Shown one piece after another: positions 48,979 to 56,098 of a DNA stretch of 59,674 nucleotides; positions within the stretch are counted from its first letter, which is position 1; every line of letters begins with the position of its first letter. Made by a program: the position numbers and the translations under genes. This stretch comes from Clostridia bacterium. GTDB taxonomy: Bacteria; Bacillota; Clostridia; Christensenellales; Borkfalkiaceae. The notes under the pieces are model-generated. The model made no database searches. It saw nothing but the letters and a program-made list of their open reading frames with translations, and had not been told where the DNA came from. The DNA is taken from assembly GCA_900766495.1 (NCBI GenBank), contig CAAFVM010000038.1, positions 1-59,674 of the forward strand, written 5' to 3'.

Positions 48979-50508
48979 ATGCCCGAAAAAATCAGCGCGC
49001 TGCCATACAATTTAGAGGCGGAACAATCGCTTTTAGGCTGTTTGCTCGTCGACCAGGAAATTCAGCTCGACGTAATATCACGGCTTAAAGAAAGCGATTT
49101 TTATACCGAAGCGCACAAGCTTATAATAAACGCGATGAAAGACGTCGCGCGCGGCAACAAGCCCGTGGATATAGTAACTCTCGCCGACATGATGGAGAAA
49201 AACGCCACGCTCGAAAAGGCGGGCGGAATGAGTTATATAACCACGCTGGCGCGGTCGATGCCGTCAAGCGCGAACTACGAATATTATTTGCAGATAGTTC
49301 GCCGCGACGGAACGCTGCGCCGCATAATCCGCTCGAGCGAAGACATCGCCAAAGAAGCGCGCGGCAGTAAAGACAGCGAAAAATCGCTTGAATACGCCGA
49401 AAATTCAATATTTAAAATTTCGGACGAGTACGAGCAGTCTAACCTTTTAGATATTGCCGATTATTACGACCCCGTGCTTGCCGACCTTGAAAAACTGGAA
49501 ACCGACAAGAATTTCAATCAAGGTCTTAGAACCGGCTTTACTCGGCTCGATAATCTTACCAACGGCTTTAAACCGGGCAACCTCGTAATACTCGCGGCGC
49601 GCCCGTCCGACGGTAAAACCACGCTCGCGCTGAATATGATGCAGAACGTGGCGCTTAAAGAAAACAAGGTGTGCGCGATGTTCGCTTTGGAAATGACCCG
49701 CGAAGAACTCGCGCTTAAACTGCTTGCTTCGATAGGCTCGGTTAAAATGGACAGCTTGCAAAAAGGCAGACTGTCGGAAGACGACCAGGACGGTTGGCGC
49801 AGGCTGTGGTCGGCTAAAAAACAGCTTTCAAAAGCAAAAATTTACGTTGACGACTCTCCATCGAACACGGTTTCCACTATAATTTCAAAATGCCGCCGCT
49901 TAAAGGCAAGGCAGGGGCTTGATATGGTGGTTATCGACCACATTCAGCTTATATATCCCGAAGTGCGCAAATCGGAAAACCGCCAACAGGAGGTTACCGA
50001 AATTTCGCGCGGACTTAAAGTTCTGGCAAAAGAATTGCGCGTGCCTGTGCTTGCGCTTTCGCAACTTTCAAGAAACTCGGCGCAGAACAAACGGCGCCCC
50101 GAGCTTTCGGATTTGCGCGAATCGGGCGCAATCGAGCAGGACGCCGATATTGTAATGTTCATTTATCGCCCCGACAAATCCGCCGACCAGAAAGAAATAG
50201 ATTCGGGCGCGGTGCAGAAAAACGTAACCGAATTGTTGCTCCGCAAAAACAGAAGCGGCGAAATAGGTATGGCGAAACTGCTGTTCAAGGGCGAATATTC
50301 AAAGTTCGTCGATTATTCCGACCCGTCGTATATGCCGCCTCCTCCGCCCGAACCCGAAGAGAATCGCTCGCAGGGAAGACGCGAAGCGCCGATTGAAGAC
50401 GATTACGTTCCCGCGGAAGAAATGGGTTATTCCGCAAACGACGTTCCGCCCGAAGACGACGGCGGCACCGTTGTTTTGAACGGTATGGACGACGAAATTT
50501 TCGGTTAA
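48979..50508 (+). CDS. dnaB: Replicative DNA helicase DnaB
   Basis: Hexameric fork helicase. The N-terminal domain begins PYNLEAEQSLLGCLLVD. The RecA-like domain has Walker A ARPSDGKT (207-214; usually GRPSMGKT), FALEMTREEL, VVIDHIQLI and LSQLSRNS, with the arginine finger near LRESGAIEQDADIVMFIYRP. At 509 residues it has an extended tail (about 455-509) rich in Pro, Glu and Asp that ends DDEIFG. The loaders of this helicase are encoded at 36208-38609. GAGG is the ribosome site. Confidence 0.97.
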   Translation: MPEKISALPYNLEAEQSLLGCLLVDQEIQLDVISRLKESDFYTEAHKLIINAMKDVARGNKPVDIVTLADMMEKNATLEKAGGMSYITTLARSMPSSANYEYYLQIVRRDGTLRRIIRSSEDIAKEARGSKDSEKSLEYAENSIFKISDEYEQSNLLDIADYYDPVLADLEKLETDKNFNQGLRTGFTRLDNLTNGFKPGNLVILAARPSDGKTTLALNMMQNVALKENKVCAMFALEMTREELALKLLASIGSVKMDSLQKGRLSEDDQDGWRRLWSAKKQLSKAKIYVDDSPSNTVSTIISKCRRLKARQGLDMVVIDHIQLIYPEVRKSENRQQEVTEISRGLKVLAKELRVPVLALSQLSRNSAQNKRRPELSDLRESGAIEQDADIVMFIYRPDKSADQKEIDSGAVQKNVTELLLRKNRSGEIGMAKLLFKGEYSKFVDYSDPSYMPPPPPEPEENRSQGRREAPIEDDYVPAEEMGYSANDVPPEDDGGTVVLNGMDDEIFG

Positions 50509-50590
50509 GCATAATAAGCATAACGCTCGCATTTATCGCGCTTATATTTATCGGGTATTTATAGTGCGCGGAAAAACGTTAAATTAAAAA

Positions 50591-50641
50591 CAAAAGTAGG
50601 GCTATAAGCCGTTTAAACGGGGTTTCGCGAAAAAACGAAAC
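50591..50641 (-). repeat. Diverged dispersed element and hairpin between dnaB and sua5
   Basis: On the minus strand TAAACGGCTTATAG (50614-50601) is followed by CCCTACTTTTG, a diverged form of the dispersed core. Next to it GGTTTCG (50620-50626) pairs with CGAAACC (50635-50641). Confidence 0.45.
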
Positions 50642-50658
50642 CAAAAAAGCGTGTAAAA

Positions 50659-51684
50659 ATGACAACGCAGGTTTTAAAAATAAACAACGATTCGCTTGAA
50701 AAGGCGAAGAAAATAATTGAAGAGGGCGGCTTGGTTGCTTTTCCCACCGAAACGGTTTACGGGTTGGGCGCGCTTGCCACTTCCGACGAGGCTGTAAAGC
50801 GCATATACGAAGCTAAAGGCAGACCCGCCGACAATCCTTTGATAGTTCACGTTCATAAAGATTACGACATAACCTCTTTGGTGGAAATAACAAGCGATTA
50901 CGCCGAAAAACTTGCCGAAGCGTTTTTGCCCGGACCTTTAACCATAGTTTACAAAAGCAAAGGCAAGGTTTCGCCTATTGTTTCGTGCGGGCTTAACACC
51001 CTTGCTGTGCGCGTGCCGCAAAGCAAAGAGGCACAGGAATTTTTAAAATACGTAAATCTTCCCATAGCCGCACCGTCGGCAAACATATCAAAACATACTT
51101 CGCCTACCTCGGCAATGCACGTTTTTCAGGATTTTAACGGGAAAATTCCGCTTATTTTAGACGGCGGCAGGTGCGAGGGCGGCATAGAAAGCACCGTGCT
51201 CGACGCGACGGGAAAAATCCCTGTTATACTGCGTAAGGGGCTTGTAACCGCAGAAATGGTTAAAAAAGTTGTGGGCGAGTGCGTTTACGCCGACGATAAT
51301 TCGGCGCTTAAAGCCCGTTCGCCGGGAATGAAATACAGCCACTATATGCCGCGCAGCAAAACCGCGCTTTTCCCGCGCGATTGCTTAAAGCAAGCCGAAG
51401 AATACTACAAAAAAGCCGAAAGCGAGGGGATAGAGCCCGTGTTTATGGCGGACGGCGAAATTGCCGAAAAACTTAAAAACGACGGCGATTTTAAAATTCT
51501 TAATTTAGGGAAGACCGACCGCGAAATGGCTGAAAATTTATACGAGGCTTTGCACGAGGGAGAAAGTTACGGCGTGATTATATCGGTTGAACTCAACGTG
51601 AACACCGAAATAATGCTGGGCGTTAACAACAGGTTTTCAAAGGCGTTCGGCGGCGGATTTAAATTCGAAAAAGAAAGTAAATAA
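50659..51684 (+). CDS. Threonylcarbamoyl-AMP synthase (Sua5 type)
   Basis: Makes threonylcarbamoyl-AMP for the t6A modification of tRNAs reading ANN codons. The YrdC domain (about 5-205) has GGLVAFPTETVYGLGA, KGRPADNPLIVH, PGPLTIV and APSANIS. The C-terminal Sua5 domain (about 225-341) follows SPGMKYSHYMPR. At 341 residues it is the long Sua5 form (Bacillus YwlC) rather than the short TsaC. It precedes the LMW phosphatase, rpiB and upp as in Bacillus. The ATG lacks a clear ribosome site. Confidence 0.94.
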   Translation: MTTQVLKINNDSLEKAKKIIEEGGLVAFPTETVYGLGALATSDEAVKRIYEAKGRPADNPLIVHVHKDYDITSLVEITSDYAEKLAEAFLPGPLTIVYKSKGKVSPIVSCGLNTLAVRVPQSKEAQEFLKYVNLPIAAPSANISKHTSPTSAMHVFQDFNGKIPLILDGGRCEGGIESTVLDATGKIPVILRKGLVTAEMVKKVVGECVYADDNSALKARSPGMKYSHYMPRSKTALFPRDCLKQAEEYYKKAESEGIEPVFMADGEIAEKLKNDGDFKILNLGKTDREMAENLYEALHEGESYGVIISVELNVNTEIMLGVNNRFSKAFGGGFKFEKESK

Positions 51685-51703
51685 ATCTTTTTACATAATA
51701 AAA

Positions 51704-51731
51704 AATCGGGCTATAAGCCCGTTAACGGCTG
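51704..51731 (-). repeat. Variant dispersed element with perfect stem after sua5
   Basis: CGGGCT-ATA-AGCCCG (51708-51722) is a 6-bp stem. On the minus strand the core reads TAACGGGCTTATAG and is followed by CCCGATTTTTT, so the T-run serves the minus strand although both neighbours are on the plus strand. Confidence 0.55.
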
Positions 51732-51782
51732 GTTCGTTGATTTTTAATGCAATGAAATTCGCGCCGTAAACAACGGTAAATT

Positions 51783-52238
51783 ATGAGCGAAAGAAAAAAA
51801 ACAACCCGAATAATGTTCGTGTGTACGGGCAACACCTGTCGCTCGCCCATGGCGGAATATATTTTGAAGCGCAAGCTTAAAGAGGCGGGCAGAACCGACG
51901 TAAAAGTTTCGTCTGCGGGAATAAGCGCCGACGAAAGCTCGGCTATAAACCCGAAATCGGTTTGCGCGCTGAAAACCTTGGGCATAAAGGCGGGTAAGTT
52001 CAAACCGAAAAAGGTAACGAGCGAACTTGCCGGTAAACAAAACGCCATAATTTGCATGACCGAAGACCAGAAAAACGCGTTCGTGGGGTTTAACAACGTT
52101 TATTCGTTAGACGAGCTTTGCGATTGCGGCGACGTTTACGACCCGTACGGTAAAGACCAACAGGCATACGACGAAGCGGCGAAGCAGATAGAGCTCGCCT
52201 GCGAAAAATTAGTGGAATTGTTGCAAACGCCCGATTAA
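51783..52238 (+). CDS. Low-molecular-weight protein phosphatase (YwlE-like)
   Basis: Phosphatase fold with the C(x)5R loop at Cys14-Arg20 in VCTGNTCRSPMAE and the general acid Asp120 in YDPYG. In Bacillus the gene at this position, ywlE, removes phosphate from arginine and counters McsB. A Thr after the first Gly-containing loop, as in CTGNTCRS, is the feature tied to phospho-arginine preference in YwlE. The presence of mcsB at 55025 makes this role plausible. Its 151 residues are normal. Confidence 0.9.
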   Translation: MSERKKTTRIMFVCTGNTCRSPMAEYILKRKLKEAGRTDVKVSSAGISADESSAINPKSVCALKTLGIKAGKFKPKKVTSELAGKQNAIICMTEDQKNAFVGFNNVYSLDELCDCGDVYDPYGKDQQAYDEAAKQIELACEKLVELLQTPD

Positions 52239-52345
52239 AAACTTTCTCGGTTTTTAATTAGGAAATATAAAAAAATAAAAGAAAAAACGCAGACTTTATA
52301 ATAAAAAGGCTAAAACTACTATTACTTAACAACAACGGAGGCATT

Positions 52346-52792
52346 ATGAAAGTTGCGATAGCTAACGACCACGCGGGTGTGGAGTACAAAAACATTTTGA
52401 AAAAGTTTCTTGAAGACATGGGGTTTGAAGTGCTTGATTTCGGCACTAACGACACCGCTTCGGTAGATTACCCCGATTATGCGGGCAAAGTCGCGCGCGC
52501 GGTTCAGCGCGGCGAGGTTGAACGCGGCATTTTAATTTGCGGCACCGGCGTGGGAATGAGCATCGCCGCCAATAAATACAAGGGCATACGCGCCTCGCTT
52601 TGCGGCGACACGTATACCGCCGAAATGACCCGTCGCCACAACGATTCGAACATTCTGGTTATGGGCGCGCGCGTTATAGGCGTTGAAATAATGCTTTCTG
52701 TCGCTCGCGTATATTTTACCACAGGGTTCGACGGCGGCAGACATTTAAAGCGCATAGAAAAAATTGAAAACAACCCGTTAAACGAAGACTAA
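52346..52792 (+). CDS. rpiB: Ribose-5-phosphate isomerase B
   Basis: Interconverts ribose-5-phosphate and ribulose-5-phosphate. Family segments are IANDHAGVEYK, DFGTNDTASVDYPDYA, ICGTGVGMSIAANK (with the catalytic Cys) and TRRHNDSNILVMGAR. At 148 residues it has normal length. Galactose-6-phosphate isomerase subunits are the main alternative, but the position between a ywlE-like gene and upp supports RpiB. ACGGAGG precedes the ATG. Confidence 0.95.
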   Translation: MKVAIANDHAGVEYKNILKKFLEDMGFEVLDFGTNDTASVDYPDYAGKVARAVQRGEVERGILICGTGVGMSIAANKYKGIRASLCGDTYTAEMTRRHNDSNILVMGARVIGVEIMLSVARVYFTTGFDGGRHLKRIEKIENNPLNED

Positions 52793-52821
52793 AAAACGTT
52801 AAAACCCGAAGCGGTATGCCC

Positions 52822-52860
52822 GAAAGTAGCGATAATCGACTTATAGACTGGTTTTATTAA
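52822..52860 (+). repeat. Dispersed TAATCGACTTATAG element after rpiB
   Basis: The exact core (52833-52846) is preceded by AAGTAGCGA and followed by ACTGGTTTTATT. The flanking arms are not complementary, so terminator function is doubtful. Confidence 0.65.
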
Positions 52861-52920
52861 AAATGCCGCGCGGTTTTACATATTTAAATTATTAAGCAAT
52901 TAAATTTACGGAGGCTAAAA

Positions 52921-53550
52921 ATGAGCAAATTACACGTCATCAATCATCCGCTGATAACCCACAAGATTACTATGATGAGAGATAAGAACACCACCACCAA
53001 GGATTTCCGCGAGCTTGCCAACGAAATATCGCTTCTTATGGCTTACGAAGTTACGCGCGACCTGCCCCTTGAAGACGTAGAAATCGAAACCCCCATTTGC
53101 AAGGCTAAATGCCAGGTAATTTCGGGCAGAAGCATAGGCGTAGTTCCCGTGCTCCGCGCAGGTCTCGGTATGGTTGACGGAATACTTACCCTTGTTCCCA
53201 ACGCGAAAGTAGGACATATCGGTCTTTACCGCGACCCCGAAACCCACAAACCCGTAGAATATTACTGCAAACTGCCCGTAGACGCGCAGGAACGCACCAT
53301 CATCGTCGTGGACCCCATGCTCGCTACCGGCGGAAGCGCGGTTGCCGCCATTCAGTTCATTAAGGACAGAGGCTGCAAAGACATTAAGCTTATGAACCTT
53401 ATAGCCGCTCCCGAGGGAGTTGAAGCCGTTCAGAAAGCTCACCCCGACGTGGAAATTTACGTTGCCGCTCTCGACGAGAAACTCAACGAACACGCTTACA
53501 TAATTCCCGGGCTCGGCGACGCCGGCGACAGACTGTTCGGAACCAAATAA
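52921..53550 (+). CDS. upp: Uracil phosphoribosyltransferase
   Basis: Converts uracil and PRPP to UMP in pyrimidine salvage. The protein has HPLITHKITMMRDKNTTTKDFRELANE, the PRPP loop VDPMLATGGSA and the C-terminal GLGDAGDRLFGTK, all characteristic; the second of these is sufficient for assignment. Its 209 residues are normal. CGGAGG precedes the ATG. It ends the sua5-ywlE-rpiB-upp block. Confidence 0.97.
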   Translation: MSKLHVINHPLITHKITMMRDKNTTTKDFRELANEISLLMAYEVTRDLPLEDVEIETPICKAKCQVISGRSIGVVPVLRAGLGMVDGILTLVPNAKVGHIGLYRDPETHKPVEYYCKLPVDAQERTIIVVDPMLATGGSAVAAIQFIKDRGCKDIKLMNLIAAPEGVEAVQKAHPDVEIYVAALDEKLNEHAYIIPGLGDAGDRLFGTK

Positions 53551-53561
53551 TTTTTAGCCCT

Positions 53562-53592
53562 ACAAAACATATAATCTCACAAAACATATAAT
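53562..53592 (+). repeat. Two 17-bp direct repeats after upp
   Basis: ACAAAACATATAAT occurs at 53562-53575 and again at 53579-53592, giving a 17-nt period. It is AT-rich and of unknown role. Confidence 0.6.
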
Positions 53593-53617
53593 AATATAAA
53601 ATAAAAAAGCAGGCATT

Positions 53618-53651
53618 CCGCCGATTGCGCGTTATTTTGCGTTTTCGGCGG
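53618..53651. other. Stem-loop upstream of galU
   Basis: CCGCCGA (53618-53624) pairs with TCGGCGG (53645-53651), with a possible inner GCG/CGC pair. No T-run follows on the plus strand, so a terminator role is unsure. The rest of 53551-53801 is A-rich without a gene. Confidence 0.5.
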
Positions 53652-53801
53652 GGCGGCTTGCAAAAAAAGCTGTTTACTAAAAATTATAAGGTAAAAAGCG
53701 AAAAAAAATAAAAAGTAAAAATAAGTAAAAAGCGAATTTTACGCGCCGTAAACATATAAACAGGGAAAGTATTTTTATTGCGCGCGAAAGGGAAGAATGA
53801 G

Positions 53802-54680
53802 ATGAAAAAAGTTAAAAAAGCGATAATACCCGTTGCGGGTTACGGTTCGAGAATACTGCCTTTCACCAAAGCCGTTCCCAAGCCCATGGTGCCTATTTTG
53901 AATAAACCGTCGGTGCAATACATAGTCGAAGAAGCGGTTCAAAGCGGAATAGAAGAGGTGTTTTTAGTAGTAGGTCAGCATAAAGAGATTATAGAGGCGC
54001 ATTTTTCACATGCCGAAGAACTTGAAAATATGCTTGCCGAAAAGGGCAAAACTCAATTTCTCGAAAGCGTGCTCGCCCCCGTGAATTTATGCAAAATTCA
54101 TTATATCGTGCAGGAAAAACAGCTCGGTACGGGGCATGCGGTGCTTGTTGCGAAAGATTTTATAGGCGACGACGAGCCGTTTGCCGTTATGTTCGGCGAC
54201 GACGTTATGGCGGGCGGAGAAAAACCCGTTTTAAAACAGCTTATAGAAACTTATGAAAAAGAAAACAAAACGGTTATAGGGGTTGAAAACGTAGGCTTCG
54301 AAACCGTTTGCAAATATGCTTCGGTAGAGTTCGATAAAAACGAGGGGCGTGAATATTTCGCTACTAAAATTACCGAAAAACCCGCGCCCGGCATGGCGAA
54401 AAGCGATTTATCACCCACCGGAAGATACGTTCTGCGCGAGGGATTTTTCGACGTTTTGGAGCACATTACCCGCGCGGGAAGCGGCGAATATCAGCTTACC
54501 GACGCGCTCGACCTCGAAATACAAAAGCGCGGGCTTATAGCTTACCGTTACGACGGAGTGCATTACGATATGGGAAACGTTTTCGGAATTTTGCAAGCCA
54601 ACGTTGAATACGGGCTTAAAAACGACGAAACAAGCGAAAAAGTACGCGAATATATAAAGCAACTTGCCGCAAAATTATAA
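53802..54680 (+). CDS. galU: UTP-glucose-1-phosphate uridylyltransferase
   Basis: Makes UDP-glucose for cell-surface glycans. The nucleotide-binding segment is IPVAGYGSRILPFTKAVPKPMVPI in essence (quoted shorter: GYGSRILPFTKAVPKPM), then EEAVQSGIEE, QLGTGHAV and FGDDVM. The start ATG at 53802 follows AAGGGAAG; an upstream TTG at 53778 would add eight residues. At 292 residues it has the GalU/GtaB length. mcsA follows after 27 nt, so it probably heads a galU-mcsA-mcsB-clpC operon. Confidence 0.94.
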   Translation: MKKVKKAIIPVAGYGSRILPFTKAVPKPMVPILNKPSVQYIVEEAVQSGIEEVFLVVGQHKEIIEAHFSHAEELENMLAEKGKTQFLESVLAPVNLCKIHYIVQEKQLGTGHAVLVAKDFIGDDEPFAVMFGDDVMAGGEKPVLKQLIETYEKENKTVIGVENVGFETVCKYASVEFDKNEGREYFATKITEKPAPGMAKSDLSPTGRYVLREGFFDVLEHITRAGSGEYQLTDALDLEIQKRGLIAYRYDGVHYDMGNVFGILQANVEYGLKNDETSEKVREYIKQLAAKL

Positions 54681-54707
54681 AATAAAAAAAGGCAAAGTTT
54701 TTTAACC

Positions 54708-54983
54708 ATGGCACAAATTTTATGCGAAATATGCGGAAAAAATCCCGCAAGATTTACGGTTGAAAAATATTATAACGGCACGCCCGTAAGGGTGCATGCG
54801 TGTGCGTATTGCGCGAGGGAAATAACCCGAAAAAATCAAAGCGAATCGCGCGAAAAGCGTTGCCGCGTGTGCGGTAAAACCATGCGCGAAATATCCGCCG
54901 ATTTTACGGTGGGGTGCGCTTATTGTTACGTTGAATTCAAAGACGAACTGGCTCATATAATAGCCGAAGTTCAATCGTTATAA
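54708..54983 (+). CDS. mcsA: McsA-like zinc protein, activator of the arginine kinase
   Basis: A 91-residue protein with four CxxC pairs (CEIC, CAYC, CRVC, CAYC), the zinc pattern of McsA N-terminal halves. McsA activates McsB, which marks proteins with phospho-arginine for ClpCP. It is shorter than Bacillus McsA (~185) and lacks the C-terminal UVR region beyond the second zinc site. Its position directly before mcsB fixes the assignment. The ribosome site is weak. Confidence 0.85.
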   Translation: MAQILCEICGKNPARFTVEKYYNGTPVRVHACAYCAREITRKNQSESREKRCRVCGKTMREISADFTVGCAYCYVEFKDELAHIIAEVQSL

Positions 54984-55024
54984 ACAAAAAGGAAAATGCA
55001 ATTAACGGCGAGGTAACGGCTACT

Positions 55025-56041
55025 ATGGGCATACGCGAGGGCACGGTTGTAACAAGCAGAATCCGGCTTGCGCGCAACGTTGCGGGGTATAATTTCAAAT
55101 CGCGGCTTTTCGATAAGCAGAAAGCCGACGAAATTATTTACAGAACCTATGCGTGCGCTAAAAAATACGCGCCGTTCAAACTTTACGAAATAAGTAAAAT
55201 TTCGCCGCTCGAAGCGCGGTGTTTAAAAGAAACTTACGTAATATCGGAAGCGTTAAGAACAAATTCGTTTTCGGGTGCGGCTGCCGCGCTCGACGACGGT
55301 TCGCTTACCGTTATGATTAACGAAGAAGACCACGTGCGCGAACAGGCGCTCGAAAAGGGCTTGGCTCTTCAAAAAGCGTATATGCGGCTTGCCCCGCTCG
55401 ACTCGTGGCTTAATAAAAACCTGCGTTTTTGCAGGGACGACAGGTGGGGGTATTTAACCGCCTGCCCGACCAACCTCGGTACGGGGCTTCGGGCTTCGGT
55501 TATGATGTTCTTGCCCGCGCTTACCAGAACCGATAAAATCGGCGCGCTTGCCGAGCATGCAAAGGCGGCGGGACTTACCGTGCGCGGCGCATTCGGCGAG
55601 GGCAGCGACGGCGACGGTTATATGTATCAAGTAAGCAACGAGATTACGCTTGGCAAAACCGAAGAGCGGATTATAAACGAGGTGCAGTCGTTTATAGAAT
55701 ACGCGGCTAACCTCGAACAGACCAACGCCATAGTTTATTACAATCAATTCACCCGCGAAATCGACGACGAGGTTTTCAGGGCTTACGGAATTTTAAGCAA
55801 CTGCCGCATTATAGATTTTTCGGAATTTTCAACTATACTGGCAAGTTTGAAAATGGGAGTCATGCTCGGGGTGATTAAGGCAAGCGAGGTTTCGGCTCTT
55901 GACGATTTGCTTGTTACGTCGCGCCCCGCGGTTATTGCAAAACGGCTGGGGCTTCAAAACGAAAGTGTCGATAACGGGCTTATAGACGAGTTTCGCGCGG
56001 ATTATTCGCGCGAGTGCGTTAAAAAAATCATTCTGCCCTGA
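55025..56041 (+). CDS. mcsB: Protein arginine kinase McsB
   Basis: Phosphorylates arginine residues of proteins, making them substrates of ClpC-ClpP. It has the phosphagen-kinase core: VVTSRIRLARNVAGY, INEEDHVREQAL, TACPTNLGTGLRASVMMFLP (shown complete at 20 residues), and RGAFGEGSDGDGYMYQVSNE in part. Its 338 residues are normal. GAGG lies about 11 nt before the ATG. It is in the row mcsA-mcsB-clpC, but ctsR, the usual first gene of this operon, is absent here. Confidence 0.96.
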   Translation: MGIREGTVVTSRIRLARNVAGYNFKSRLFDKQKADEIIYRTYACAKKYAPFKLYEISKISPLEARCLKETYVISEALRTNSFSGAAAALDDGSLTVMINEEDHVREQALEKGLALQKAYMRLAPLDSWLNKNLRFCRDDRWGYLTACPTNLGTGLRASVMMFLPALTRTDKIGALAEHAKAAGLTVRGAFGEGSDGDGYMYQVSNEITLGKTEERIINEVQSFIEYAANLEQTNAIVYYNQFTREIDDEVFRAYGILSNCRIIDFSEFSTILASLKMGVMLGVIKASEVSALDDLLVTSRPAVIAKRLGLQNESVDNGLIDEFRADYSRECVKKIILP

Positions 56042-56098
56042 CTAAAGAGCGGGGCGGTAAAAATATAGGAAAGAAAAGTAAGATTGTCGGGTGTTTTT

